Positions 37,701 through 50,700 of a stretch of DNA of 64,000 nucleotides are shown piece by piece. The DNA comes from Hirundichthys speculiger (taxonomy: Eukaryota; Chordata; Actinopteri; Beloniformes; Exocoetidae). Under the pieces are notes generated by a model. That model had not been told where the DNA came from and ran no database searches. It worked only from the letters and a program-made list of their open reading frames with translations. The stretch lies in contig JAGFBZ010002567.1 of NCBI GenBank assembly GCA_018398805.1, forward strand, positions 994,501-1,058,500, read 5' to 3'. The translations under genes and the position numbers were made by a program. How positions within the stretch are numbered: the stretch's first letter is position 1; each line of letters opens with the position of its first letter.

Positions 37701-40700
37701 TTTCAATCTCAGTGGGCCCCCTTGTGACAGGTTTGCTTTCTCATCACTCACAGGGGGGTGGGGGGGGGACCTATTTACCAGTCAAATACACACACACAGA
37801 CACGCGCACACACACCCACACACACAACTGGCTAGAGAGCAGGCAGATTAACCTGAGGGACAGGAGTGAGGACGCTGCCTCTTTACCGTGAAGGACAAAA
37901 ACGCAGCATTGCGTTGAAGCGGGGGAGGGGCCAGAGGCAGGAGAAATGAAATCCCACCCTATAAATATTCATGAGCCATCTCACCTGTCTGAGCGCAACT
38001 CATCTGTGAGCCTAGCTGTGGAACCTGGGGGAGGGGAGAGAACAGTGAGGAAGGGAGGAGACGGAGAAGCAGGATGGGTGAGGGGTTGCCGTAGCAGCCG
38101 CACTTCAATCCTTCCCATTCGTTAAAATAAGACAGGATACGCTCCGAGGGCTGCTCTTTGAACCCTGAACACACCTCGCTAAACTCCATCACCTGCTTCG
38201 ACACACAGACACTCACATACACACTGCGAGACCTCAACCTCACACATGAGCTCCCATGTGAGTTCTCCTGGGGGCGACCTGAGAGGTTTTTTCACCTCCA
38301 CAATGTCAATGCGGGCATCTTATGCTGTGTATATTTCTCTGTTTTGCATAACAGACACAGAGGAACAAGCTTCAATCAGCAACATCTGGGTCAGTCCCTA
38401 AAACTCAGACAGAAGACATGAGAAAGAGCTCTCTGCACCTGACCACAGTTGGTGGACAAAGTCCCAGCCTACTTACAATGAAAACATCCACAGCCCAAAC
38501 ATCATGTTCACCTGTATTAGAACAGATTGCAGAGCAGACAAAAGCTCCCAACTGAAACAGCATGACATTCATTGCTTCCTCTCAATAGAGAGCAGCATTC
38601 TCAGTCAAAGGCAGGGAGTTCTGGGTCTCACGTCATAGTGGAACAAAAAGCTGTCTTGAAGCAGCAATCCCATCAGCTTGGATTCAGCCAAGTTTATTTC
38701 TCTCCAGCTGAGTTGTGTGCTGGAGAAGGATGGGGGGCCAGTGCGTGCTTGGTAATGAACAGCTTTATGAAGATGAAGTGATCTGATAGGAATCAGTGAT
38801 ACAGTGACAGCTAGGTACCTACATGAAGACCCTCTCCCCCTTCCCTGTCTCCCTTTCCCTGCAAAAAGACAAAATATGTATGTATGTATGTATGTATGTA
38901 TGTGTATATGCACACACTCCTCTTTTTTCCTGTGTGCCTGTTCCACCCACTCATTTCACCCTCAGTCTGAAATCTTCCTTTCACTTTTACTCCCACCTTT
39001 CTTCCCCCGCTATAATTTCACCCCATATGTCAGCATCTCTTTTGTTCTTTGTCACTCACTTTTTGTACCCCACCTTCCTTTCCACCCTCCAACAGTCTGC
39101 TTCGCCCTTATCTTTTCTCTTTTCCTTTCATTGTTGCTTTATTTCTCTCTGCTTTATTAAGTTTTCTGAATCGAATAAGCAGCGACAGGCTCCAGGAGAT
39201 GTCTCAGTGTGCGTCAGCTTGTCTGTCAGTCTTTATGGTTGAGTTTCTGACCGACATAGACCCTCAGGTATCAAAACATGTTGGACTTGAATCATATCTC
39301 GGCCAAAAGATTCTTTTTTTTTTTTTTTTTTATTAATGCGCCAGTTCTTTTTGATTTCATCATCAATGTCAAGTCACAAATCAGTTAGCAGAAAGTTAAG
39401 TGTTCATGGATGCAGATCTGCCACTGATAGGCAGTGGTTAATGGACCTATGTAACTCTTTCTGTTGATATTGGGTCTAAGCCCACTTGAAATGTTCTGGC
39501 TTTGAAATAAATGTGCATGTCTCTCATTTTCAGCATCTATTTCTTTAAATGCATTTTTAATGAACTAGTTAAGCCACTCCATGATGAACCACAAGATACA
39601 CATACTCACTTGGCAACCAGTGTACAGCTAGACGAGCTAAATCCTGTAATGATTAAACAACCTTAATTTAAAACCTATGCATTGCAAAGCTGCTGATCAA
39701 TTAGCATGATTTACTGTAGCAGTTCTGGACATAGCTGCTCCTCTAAACACTGATTTGGTGTTCCACTGTAGGATAGACCTTCCTTCATCACACCCAAGGG
39801 AAGACTTGTGGCAGAATAAACAGCCATTTGGACCCTCGTCGCTTTCTAATGCGAGTCTTTCTGGGGAAATATGAGGCTTGAATCAACGCTCTGATGACAC
39901 ACAGCCATCTGTTGTTGTGTTAAGTGTGCTAGGGCATGAAGTGGAGAGAAAATGCACAATTGCTGATTTTTTTTTTTTTTTTTTTAAATACAAAGCAGAT
40001 ACATATCCACAAATAAAGGGGCTGGAGTTGACTATCACACTATACAAAATTACATACATAATCCCACATGCATACTCTAATGCAAAAGTACACACCTCCC
40101 TCCTCAGTCCCTGGAGTCGCCCATCCTGAAATAGCACAACTGAGGCCTTTTCTGTTTCTCACTTCATAGAACAGAGCCCAGGAATCAAATAAATAATAGA
40201 CAATGAGAGTGGGATAGTGATAGCACGACAAGTCAATGCCGCTTTTCTCTGCAACAGCATGGCACACCTCTGAAGAACCTCTGAATCTCCTCCATTCTCC
40301 ACACAGTAAAGAGAACCAATAGATTAAAACTGCATGGCACACACTGCTAAAATGAATACAGCTAAAAATACATCCTTTTCACTGAGACATGAAAGGAAAC
40401 TGCCTTTCCCCTGTCCACTATTGAGCAGCCATTGATTCCAAGACAAAGGCTACACCTCCTCAAAGAGGTAAGAAAAATAGCAATCATACAGGCAATTATT
40501 TTCAAATGTGCCTGCAGCAGCCGATAATGTCAGCGCGCCTCTCTTCCTAAATAAAGGGAGGGAAGGCAGGCGTTGGAGCTGCAGGCCCCTTGCTCAAGAC
40601 GAATGAGCCCATCCACAGAATGCTTGGCTTTCATCTGGGCAGCATGACACGGCGCCCCATGCAGTGAGAGGCAGAGCGGGCCTGGGGGACAGAAGCACAC

Positions 40701-41422
40701 AGAAAGAGAGAAGAGTATAGATTGTCTATTCAGCTCTGTGGAGACAACACCAAGGCAAAAACCTTCTAAGACCAGTGGCCATGTTGTCGGTAGTTGTTTT
40801 GTAGCCCTGCCACAGACAGCACTCTCTGGGCCTCCACAGCCCACAACACAGTCCTCTCTATGGGAAAGCAGCACACAGTGGGTCTTCATAGCTGCAGGAC
40901 CTTTTGTCAAGACACAGACAGAGATTCTCTCTTTCAAGGAGTGTACTTCATACCCAGGCCTTTTCATTTTGATGAGGAGTAACATCAGAAGAGAGGGGTT
41001 TAGAAAAGTCTCTGCTGGGTCTATCCTTCCACGCTGCTGAAATACTCTACTGTTTTGAATAGAAATCTTCACTGGAATGACTTCAAAGGAGGAAATCCAG
41101 AGGCAGCGATGCAAGGGAGGGGCACGGGAAGGAAGGACTGTGTGAAGGCAAAGAAAAAAGTCAACACAAGGAGATGTTGTTGACATCAGATTGGACAAAT
41201 TCACATAAAACAAAAAGTTGCTCTTTTTCCATTACCGTCTTGGCAAATCTTAAATGTTAACATCTCAAAATGTAGCTTGCCCCTGGCGCTTAGAATGGCT
41301 AATGCCTCACTTTTCTAAACTTAAATGATTGAGAGAGGTAGAAAATGGAGGCAGTAAGGCATAGGTAAAAGTTGAAAGGGATGGACCGTGCAGTAGAAAT
41401 GGACAAATGAATAGAGGTCGGC

Positions 41423-41463
<41 letters not shown>

Positions 41464-44251
41464 CCCCACCTATTTTAACCACAACTGGTGTGCTATAGTG
41501 GAGAGCCCTGCAGTCCATGCCTTAAGGCCCTGAGCCCACGCTTGGCCTATCAGTTCAAGATCAAAAAGTGCTCACTTTAGCAAGACATATGGACTGAATA
41601 ATGCATCTGCTTTATTTCCACAAGGCTGGACAGGGTGAGTGGCGGGAAAAAAGAAGCAAATGTGTGCACCAAATCTGTCTTTGCATTTATTATGAATTCA
41701 TATGTGAGCCTGTGTATGTGCCTGTCTGGTGTTTGTCTGCACCATTTTTTTCTACTGGCCAACTAGCCTTTCCATAGTGTCATTCATTGTGATGGGACAA
41801 AGCATTCTTTTTTTTTTTTTTTTCCAGTAGTATACCAGAGAACCGCTTCTGTGATGTCTCATTTGAATAGTCTGTCAGCCAGGGGTTGAGGAGCAGCCTT
41901 GTAATGAATTATAAATACAAGGTGGGTGCAAGATTCCCCACAAACTGCTGAGAAGAGGTGAAGCACAAAGTCAAGCTCAGTCAAAAAGAAAGCAGACACA
42001 CAACCTGCGAGAGCTCAGTCCCTCTACAACAAAATGAAAAAACATAAACCCAACAGCTTGTTTTCATCCACTGAGAAAAGTACCACTGAATGTACTCATT
42101 GTATGAAGCCTATCCACAGAAACCGGTGAAAGAAACTTCACTTAGTATGAATGATAAGGGGCCAAGAGAGGGAAACAAATACAAAAATGTGTATAGGTGG
42201 CATAACATTACTGCTGTATGGTTTCTGAAGGAGCAAATTGTGCTTAGGTTTAATAATTCTAGGAAACAGGCTACTTTTCAAAACAAGGAAAATGCATCTT
42301 TGTACCAGGTATCAAGAATGTATTTTTGTTTCTAATTAGTAAAAGTGACAAGTGTCAATCATGTCCTGCATCTAATCCTTGTAGAACAAAGAAACCCATG
42401 CTAAACCCATGAAAATAAACCTCCTTTCCCTGTGCTGAGGAGGGTCATGGTCATGATCCCCTCCTAACTACTTCCTGCCCAAGATGCACATTCACTTATG
42501 ATGTGAAAGAGTCAACTAAGTCTGCAGGACCAACAAGCAAATCTTTGGCCTCACTGACAGTGTGAAGGACATCGCCGACAACCCACCGCGGATTAAGCTG
42601 ACACAGTTCTACTGCTTGGCTGAGCAGTACATACTGTTGCATTGCCATGTCTCAGAAGGGATATGTGACCTCTTTATAAATCCTTATCATAGAGAAGGAA
42701 TCATTTGATGTGCAACAGTAGGGGATTTATTTCTCCTTGAACACCCACAACACTGGAGCTGTCTTCCTAAGTTATCAAAAACTGTGACGTAATGACTTGC
42801 AATACTTAAAAGTGTAAAAAAAATTTGATAACACAAACAAACAAACAAACAATCTAAAAGGACTGTTATTAACATAGATATCTGACACCAGATGCTGCCA
42901 TATAGGAAAGGTATTAGTGAGGGTTGCCAGACATAGTGAATACACATAAATAAATGTCTAAATGAAAGTGTCTCTTAAATTCTGGGCTTTAATGTAATTT
43001 TCTGACCACAGACATGTGGAATTCTGTTAATATTCTAATAATATCTGATATTATTTCCTCAGATGGATATTGAATTTTCAAGAAGTACCATCTCCAATCT
43101 CCATCACTTCTAAAACGATACCGTTCTTTTCCCCCAAAATGGCTACATTTTGAAAATTCTACGGCAACATGAAAACAATTTCTACAAGATGAAATATGAT
43201 TAATGATTTGAAAAAATAAATGTGGGAACATTATTAATATAAATTAGCTAAATTATACAAATCTGCATACACAAATGGTCTATGCAGATTAACACAGAAA
43301 AAAATTATGTAGAATATAGTATTACATTAATTATTAATATCCATTAAAGTTTTTTAATATGATCTTCTCAAGTGAGCAATATGCTAGGAATTTACACTTA
43401 TTTTATTATTTTATATAAATACCAGACACTTTCCTTGCAAAATACTTTTATACTCTAGTTCTAGGGTGTTATTATTATTATTTATTTATTTATTATTATT
43501 ATCATTATTTTATTTTATTTATTTATTTATTTATTTTTTTTTGGGGGGGGGGGGGGGTTATATCGTTGTTTACATTAAAATTATTCCAAGAATAGTATAC
43601 CGATTTACAAACCAGACAATGCTTATTAGAGATAATCAAACTATCTCGTTACACTATCTCGACCGGATGATAATGTTATTCAACTAATCAAGTGCTGGAA
43701 CGTATAAACTTTAAAACAAACGAGTTCTCTGAAGGCGATGACAATACCTTCCCAAGATGACAGCGTCATTGGCGCCAGCTGACTGGTGGTGTCGGATATC
43801 TATGTTTATTGAGACTGTTGCGCCATCTAGTAGCAATCTGATAATACTACATGGGTGAAAGGGTAAAGGTAAGGTCAAATTCACAGCAGCAACACAGAAA
43901 ACTGTTGCAAAAAACTAAAACGAAACAAAGGTGTATTGTGAATGAGTTTTCATTTAAAATTCATTAACAAACGCTAGAATAAAAGCAAGGAGATGGGAGT
44001 AGTATAGTTTGAGAGATCAGAGACACAACATGACATGACAAATTAATTAAAAAAAATGTAATCTTCACTTGCTTGCAAGTGATAGAATTGCCAACAAAAT
44101 ATCGACAAGCTAATTCTACTCAAAGTCTTATTTTACCTGTCCACGACCTCTGCTCAGGGATTAAGTAATATTTATTTCCCAAATGATCTGTCCCGACGTG
44201 CTCGCGTACTATTCCAAAGGTCCGCCGCAGAACCGTAGCGATGCGGCTCAT
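31712..44251 (-). CDS. ndufaf2: ndufaf2, complex I assembly factor 2 (mimitin / B17.2-like)
   Basis: Four exons, 44251-44137, 35221-35132, 34125-34085 and 31954-31712 (115, 90, 41 and 243 nt), join in frame to 162 residues; human NDUFAF2 has 169. It belongs to the NDUFA12/B17.2 family and helps assemble mitochondrial complex I in the inner membrane or matrix. Family signals are REHVGTDHLGNKYYLIP (residues 17-32), the SWTGRSIRAKRMV junction, IPMEWDAWIRGRRKEPPS (63-80) and the C-terminal TFQPGSWMP. The N-terminus is basic and amphipathic (MSRIATVLRRTFGIV), suitable for mitochondrial import. All introns are GT-AG; exon 1 ends in phase 1, exon 2 in phase 1 and exon 3 in phase 0. Intron 1 is 8.9 kb. 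The gene starts head-to-head with ercc8 and ends tail-to-tail with smim15. Confidence 0.96.
31955..34084 (-). other. ndufaf2 intron 3
   Basis: A 2.1 kb intron. It holds a short CA repeat running into an A/T tract (about 32353-32397), two copies of AGCTTATGTACAGTA 20 bp apart (32626-32660), an A run (33799-33819) and a G run next to the exon 3 donor (34065-34077). Confidence 0.85.
34126..35131 (-). other. ndufaf2 intron 2
   Basis: A 1.0 kb intron with T-rich tracts (34561-34593) and no other feature that I can support. Confidence 0.85.
37788..37826. repeat. imperfect CA microsatellite
   Basis: CA units are interrupted by GA, CG and CC; a G run lies at 37755-37769 just upstream. Confidence 0.85.
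38875..38902. repeat. TATG tetranucleotide repeat
   Basis: Seven perfect TATG units in ndufaf2 intron 1. Confidence 0.93.
41425..41461. repeat. AG microsatellite
   Basis: Eighteen uninterrupted AG units, the longest perfect dinucleotide repeat seen in the window. Confidence 0.95.
43469..43557. repeat. ATT/ATTT repeat ending in a 15-base G run
   Basis: ATT and ATTT units (43469-43533), then T9 and G15 (43543-43557). It is a low-complexity composite that is prone to assembly error. Confidence 0.9.
43820..43834 (-). promoter_or_regulatory. CTCF-like motif
   Basis: On the minus strand GCTACTAGATGGCGC fits the CTCF core with few mismatches. It lies 0.4 kb beyond the 5' end of the ndufaf2 first coding exon's intron side. 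Binding is not shown. Confidence 0.3.
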
Positions 44252-44747
44252 CTTTACAGGGCAACCCGAAGGCTCTAGAGAAAGATATTTCTCCTCTTTA
44301 ACAGATGTCTCTCCCTGTTTCTCTCACGCGCTCTTGTTTATGTCTGGTTTATACAAGGGCTCGTGCTTCGGGAAGAGAATCAACAAACTGTTCTGTGATT
44401 GGACGGCTGTCCCAGTTCAACCAATCATCAATGAGCGTGGCTAGCAAACATCGCGGTCATTGTGTTGGGCTGACGTAAAGTTAAGCCAAAATAGTAAATA
44501 ATAAACAAAATATACGAACATGGGGTCATAGAAATTTTTAATGGACACGGTGAGGTATATCGCAGCTGTGGACACACGATGGTGCCTTGTTGGATTCGCA
44601 AAGAGTCACAATTGATTAGAAATTCACTTTATTGTAGATGACATGTTAGACTCTGAGCTAGGCTACCAGCTAGCTAGCTACCAGAAGCTCGTCTCAAATA
44701 ATATTTATTCTACAGAATAAAAAGATTGTTCTCTCTAACTTGAAGAA
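44252..44747. promoter_or_regulatory. bidirectional ndufaf2/ercc8 promoter
   Basis: The two start codons are only 496 bp apart and face away from each other. The interval holds a reverse CCAAT box (GATTGG, 44397-44402) and a forward one (CCAATCA, 44421-44427) about 20 bp apart, and a CRE-like TGACGTAA (44471-44478). No TATA box is well placed. An ETS-type CACTTCCGGT lies just inside ercc8 intron 1 (44891-44900). This layout is typical of NF-Y-driven divergent housekeeping promoters. Confidence 0.7.
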
Positions 44748-47700
44748 ATGCTGGGGTTTCTGACAGCAAGACAGGCTGGTCTGGACGACCCTCTGCGACT
44801 GAGACGGACAGAATCGACGAGAAGGTGAGACAAGTATTTTCACTGAAAAGCGACATAAATTGGGCATTTTCCCTGTTGGAGAACATCTTTCACTTCCGGT
44901 AATAATTTAGCCCTGTATTGCAACTTAAGGTTGAATTTGTTAAAGACAAAGGTTATTTAATCTAAAATAGCCCTTCTTTTGGTTTGATATATTTATGTGT
45001 GTGTACACACATATTTGCGTTACAAAGCACAAATGTAACAATTGTAAACTAGGTAAATATGCAAACATGAAATATGTATTACTAAAAGTATGATTTGAAT
45101 TTATAAAGTTAAGTAATTTGATTCAACTATTTCATTCTGATTATTTTTCCCTACGAGCCAGATAAAGTAATTGCTTTTACAATGTGTATATTTGAAATAA
45201 AGTGGTTTACTAACTCACCTGCTCCTTCTACAGCAGGTTGGTTCCAGAGTAGTTGTGTGCAACTGTTTCCACATACATCGTAAACTAAACAAACTCTGCG
45301 TAATGGCATATATATTATGCCATATATTCTACTTGTCTAAGAATATTCATTTTATTCATGTTCAGCCTGAGCTAAATGCGAATCAGCTTTAGGGGATTAA
45401 TCTATATTTAGGTGTAGATGTGTGTCCATTTTTTTCTGCTTCTGTTATTTAGATGTGCCTTTGAATAAGACACCATTTAATTTTGTAGTACTTTTTTGTA
45501 TTTTATCTTGTTTACTTACTTATTTATTTAAATAGAGGTGATTCAACAGAAATTGAATTAATTTATAAGGTAGGTAGATAAAAGTAACATTTATCATTAG
45601 AACATTGATGCTGGAGTTATAAGAAATTACTGTTGTGGATTTTGAAAAACACCACAAACATACTAGTAAAGAACAGTTTGCTTTATTTGTAGTGATACGG
45701 TCTAAAGGTTGCTTATTATATTTGTCAAAGACCCACAAATTCTTTAATTAATTTTTATTCATTTAATTATTTAAATTCCTAAGAAAAAACAATTTAATTA
45801 CCAAATTAATAGAAAGCTTAGCTACATTTTAGATCTTACTGGTCAGTGTTTGATAATTCAGCTTTACTGATTTAATTATTGTTCATCAACTGTCTTTTTT
45901 CCCCCACTTTTGTCTCATGTAAATAAAATTTACATTGACCTTTTTTTTCTCTCTGTATATGTCCAAAGAGTCCTCAGTCTGAAGTTAAACCCTGACAGAG
46001 ATGTGGACCGAATCCATGGAAATGGCATTAATACCATTGACATTGAAACAATTGAGGGAAGATAGTAAGTATTCTGTTTAGACTTGATTTACAACAGTAA
46101 TATAAACTGCTACACTAATATTGTTCATGAAATTTCAATGCTTTTCATAGTTTGTTTTATTTTAGAAGCGAGGGTATTGGTCTCAGACAAGATTTAAAAA
46201 AAAAACTCAGTCTTAAGATTCCACAAGGACAGTTTAGTTGCACAATATAGTAAAACAAATAAGACATATAACACACTCAAGTGAAAAAGAATGTGCACTC
46301 CTGTTCAATTCTAAGCAACAACAACAGCTAGACTCTTGTAATTTTCAGTTATTCTATTGTAGATATGCAGGTGTGCTTGAGATTATTGCCCTATTACATG
46401 AGCTAGTTTTGGTCAAACTATAACTGTCAGACACATGGATTCATATTTGACTCATGAACACTTTGGCATGCAGAGGTGTTCATGTCGAGGCTGACTGTCT
46501 CCTGGCATCTTCCCACACTAAATTAAGTTGTGCATTCTTTGTCTGTTTGTACTGTGATGACCTTTAACATTTAAAACGCTTATTAAGGTGTAAAAAGAGT
46601 GGAGTAGAGTCTGAGATCCAGCTCTTATTTTCTCTGAGCATCGCATATTCTGACCATGGAATGAACTGCGAAGTTCACTCCTGGAAATATTGGAAACTGT
46701 CTTGAATGTTGTTCCACTTGTTAAAATTCTCTCTCACTCTAAGCTAAGCATCTTTTTTTTTTCTCGGCAGTGAATTATCACAAAGAAATGTTCCAGACCA
46801 GCAAACTGCCAAAACCTCTGCTTTTATTAATGTGGTTACACTTGTCAATGATTTAAAAAAAAAAATGTCCTGATAGATTAAACCTTTTCTGTTCCTTTCT
46901 TTTTTTTATGATTGCGTCTGCTACCTAATTCCTCAATATATGAATACATATTTTAAGAATAAAGTGAATAGACTTCAATAGATGGAAACACTTCTCACAA
47001 CTTTTATGGTGTGAAACTTTTAAAGTGACTGTTTTACAATCTGACTGTACAAAACAAATTAGTATTCGTAATGACTACCTGAAGGCTATGGTAATTTGGA
47101 GGGTGGAATTACGGTGAACTCACTCTTATTAATCAAACCAAATAACCTTCTCCTTTTGTGACCCATGATGTCCCCCTTTGGTAATACTGATAATTCTGCT
47201 CTACATTTCACCAATAGATTACCAAACTAATAACTAATTTAAAGTTAACTTTTTTTCATTGTATAGCATGTTGTCCGGAGGTGCAGATGGAGTAATTGTC
47301 ATCTATGACCTTGAGAACTACAGTGGGAAATCGCAGTACACCTGTAAGGCAGTCTGCACAGTTGGCAGGTAAATGTTACCCCATTTACTCCTGTTATCCA
47401 CTAGAGGGTATCATTCTATGGAGAATTCACATTTCTATCTATGATGGTCTCAGCCAGCTCATTAGGATACAGCAATAAACTTTTTTTTTTTTTTTTTTTT
47501 ATCTCTCTCTTCAGGTCAAGCCGGTATGTCCACAAATTCAGTGTAGAGACAGTCCAGTGGTATCCTTATGATACAGGGATGTTTGTCTCTAGTTCTTTTG
47601 ATAAGACAATGAAAGTCTGGGACACAGAGACTTTGAAGGTGAGCCATGCTGCCTACAGACATGTATTACCAAAATTAGAAACACTTAGGCAATACAGTCA

Positions 47701-50700
47701 AGCATAAACTCAGTTTACACAGCTAAATCAGTAAAAATATTTTTGACAATGTGGAAGGAACTACATTGCATTAGATTATCAACTTCTGATAGATTTCCCC
47801 ATGCTGCTTATTATTATTATTATTATTTTTTTCCTTGCAGTATCTCGTTCTCTGTCTTTTGTATTTTCTGCTTCATGCTTTCTACCCTTCTATGCCACAT
47901 TGTCCCATATGGCAGGCCTAGAGCTGTGCTGGAGTTACACTGGCACCACAGTTAACTCCAAAGGTCGGGGAAGGGGCAGAAAAGAACCGTCTGACCTTTC
48001 AGTTGCTTTCTGTTTGTTTCTTTCTCTCTGTCCCACACAAATACATGCTCTTATAGCACAGCGCCTGTGCTTAGTTTATCTCTATGCATGGTATTTTTTA
48101 TGCAAACAGAGCTCTACTGTGTGTGTGTATGTGTGTGTTTGTGCACGGCCATATAAGAACTATTCTGAGATCTTCTCTAACATTGTGGGGGTCAGTAATC
48201 CTTGTGGGGCTCAAACCCTCATCCTACTGAGGCAGAATATAAATTCTGGGGTTCTAGTTAGGGTTGGGTGAGAAAGTATGATTAATGCTAAGATAAGGTC
48301 AGGGTTAGGCTGTATACAATGATGAATGGAAGTCAGTGGTGTGTTTTGTTTTTTTTTGTGTGTGTGTTTGCATGCACACCCATTGGCTGAGTTCGTGCTG
48401 GTGCCGACACACACTGACAGATGGAGCACAGAGAGGCTTTTTCTGTTTACTGAAGAATTTGCATTACAACTACCACTGCTGCTCGAGCAAAATCTACCCT
48501 CTGAGCTTCTGTGCTCTCTCTTTTTGTTTATGGTTATATGGTTTATGGTTTGTTTTCATTGAGTTCTTTAAACTTTGTTGGGTTTTTTTTTTTTCCCTCT
48601 TGTGATTTTTTTTTTTAATCTTCAGGACTACTGTTGTAGATTTGATCTGATAGGATTTTATTTAACAGACATGAATACATACAGCCCTATAAATAGGAGT
48701 TAGTAATATTGATAATATATAACATTTTATAATATTTATTTATAATATATTCTCAGTGTCATTTGAAAGTCTTCATTTTATGTTTCTGCACTATCTGAGT
48801 AAAAGATTCTACAAAGTTCTGGAAGACAATCAGATCATTGTCAGACAGCTGTTCCTCACTCCTACAAAGTCAAATTTATAAAACATTCAGTACTAACTCA
48901 TCAAAACATTCTTGCACTGTGTTCAGTTAATATTTTATTTGATTTTTACTCTAGGACTTTTTAAAAATGGAAACTTTAGAAATCTTGATGTAATTGCTTT
49001 CTACCCCTGGGGTTGGTTGATTGGAGTCAAGGTTGTTATGAACATTAGCTCTACAATTAGTTGACATGTTTACCCAGGTATTTATGTTGACGGTGACAAC
49101 TGGAATGCTTTCTGACTTTTATTTGTTCTACCATTTAATTAAGGGGGTCAGCCCAGTGAACTATATAACTATTGACTTTTCTCCAAATTATCATGTATAA
49201 GTGAAAGCATGTTTATCATAAGGTTCTCAATATTATAACATTTCTCTCTTTTAGGCCAAGCCTTAGTGCAGTGACAACAGCTTAAAAATAAACAATATAA
49301 ACTCAAACACTGAGTTTGTATTACTTCTAAACTCAGAAATACAAAATGGATTCTGTTCTCTTGTCTGTCTAATAGTTTGATGAGCCACCATTTAAATAAT
49401 ATCCTCTTATACAGATGAAACCAGAAGTTTACATACACTGTATAAAGAGAAACATAACCTTTTTTTCTCACTGTCTGACATTAAATCAGACTGAACATCT
49501 CCTGTTGTGAGTCTGTGTCTATTTGATAAATGCCAGAATAACGAGAGAAAGTTTTTTAGAGATTTTTTTTTTAATTACTTTCATTTACTTTCTTAGTACA
49601 TTTTCTTAGTATTTGGTAGCAGTGCCTTTAAAGTTTATGACTTGGGTCAAACATTGTGGGTTTCCTTCCACATACTCCTCACAGTAGTTTGCTGGAACTG
49701 TGATCTGTTCCTATTGACAGAACTGGTGGAACTGAGTCAGGTTTTTTGGCCGCCTTGCTCGCACACACCTTTTCAGCTCTGCCCACAAATTTTCTATATG
49801 GTTAAGATCAGGGCTTTGGTAGCATACCTAGGTTTATTGTCCATTCTGAAGACCCATTTGTACCCAAGCTTTAACTCCCTGACTGATGTCTTCTTTCGTC
49901 ATAATGCCTATTATTTTGTGAAGTACACTAGTCCCTCCTGCAGCAACACCCCCACAACTTGATACTGCCACCCCTGTGCTTCACAGTTGGGATGGTGTTC
50001 TCTGGCTTGCAAGCTTCCCCATTTTTTCTCCAAATGTCACAAATGCCATTATGGCTAAACAGTTCAATTTTATTTTTATTTGACCACAGGACATGTCTCA
50101 AAAATTAAGGTCTTTTGGTATTTGCAAATTGTAATCTGTCTTTTCATGTTGCGTTTGGAGTAATAGTTCCTTTCTCGCTGAGTGATTTTTCAGCCCATGT
50201 CTGTTCAGAACTTGTTTTACTGTGGGCAATGACACACTCTTACCAGCTTCAGCCAGCATCTTCACTAGATGTTTTGTTTTTGTTTTGGGGTTGATACGCA
50301 CATTTCACACCAAAGCAAATTCATCTCAGGAACACAGAACCTGCCTCCTTTCTGAACAGTATTATAGCTGGACATTCCCATGGTGTTTATACCTATGTAT
50401 AATTGAATAGATGCACGTGGCACATTCAGACATCTGGAAATTGTACACAAGGATTGTGGTTTTGTGGAGGTCCACTGACACTGAATGCATGACTTTCAAC
50501 TGCATGTACCTCGCATGGAGTGCAATTAATACACAATTTGAACTTTTTTTGGGACCACAGACATCCTTTTCAGGGAGATAGAATTCATCTCAATAAGTCC
50601 AGAGTAAGACTTTCAAATCTAATCTCTTTTACTCTGTGTGACATCGGTCGGTTCTCTCCGACATGGATAAGAGACAAGAAGAACTAGGACAACAGGAAAA

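Larger units (their letters stand above)
35222..44136 (-). other. ndufaf2 intron 1 (8.9 kb)
   Basis: No additional exon could be supported. It contains CA, GA, ATGT, ACAA and ATT/ATTT repeats, a 227-codon open frame of unknown meaning (41213-40530), a coding-like 62-codon stretch (42520-42705) and a CTCF-like motif (43834-43820). Confidence 0.8.

Noticed and set aside
38875..38902. Regular spacing suggestive of a CRISPR-like or minisatellite array
   Set aside because: It is a simple TATG tetranucleotide repeat without spacers.
47441..47707. Open frame extending past ercc8 exon 4 on both sides
   Set aside because: Only 47515-47638 is coding; the flanks are a T-run polypyrimidine tract and the sequence after a good donor.
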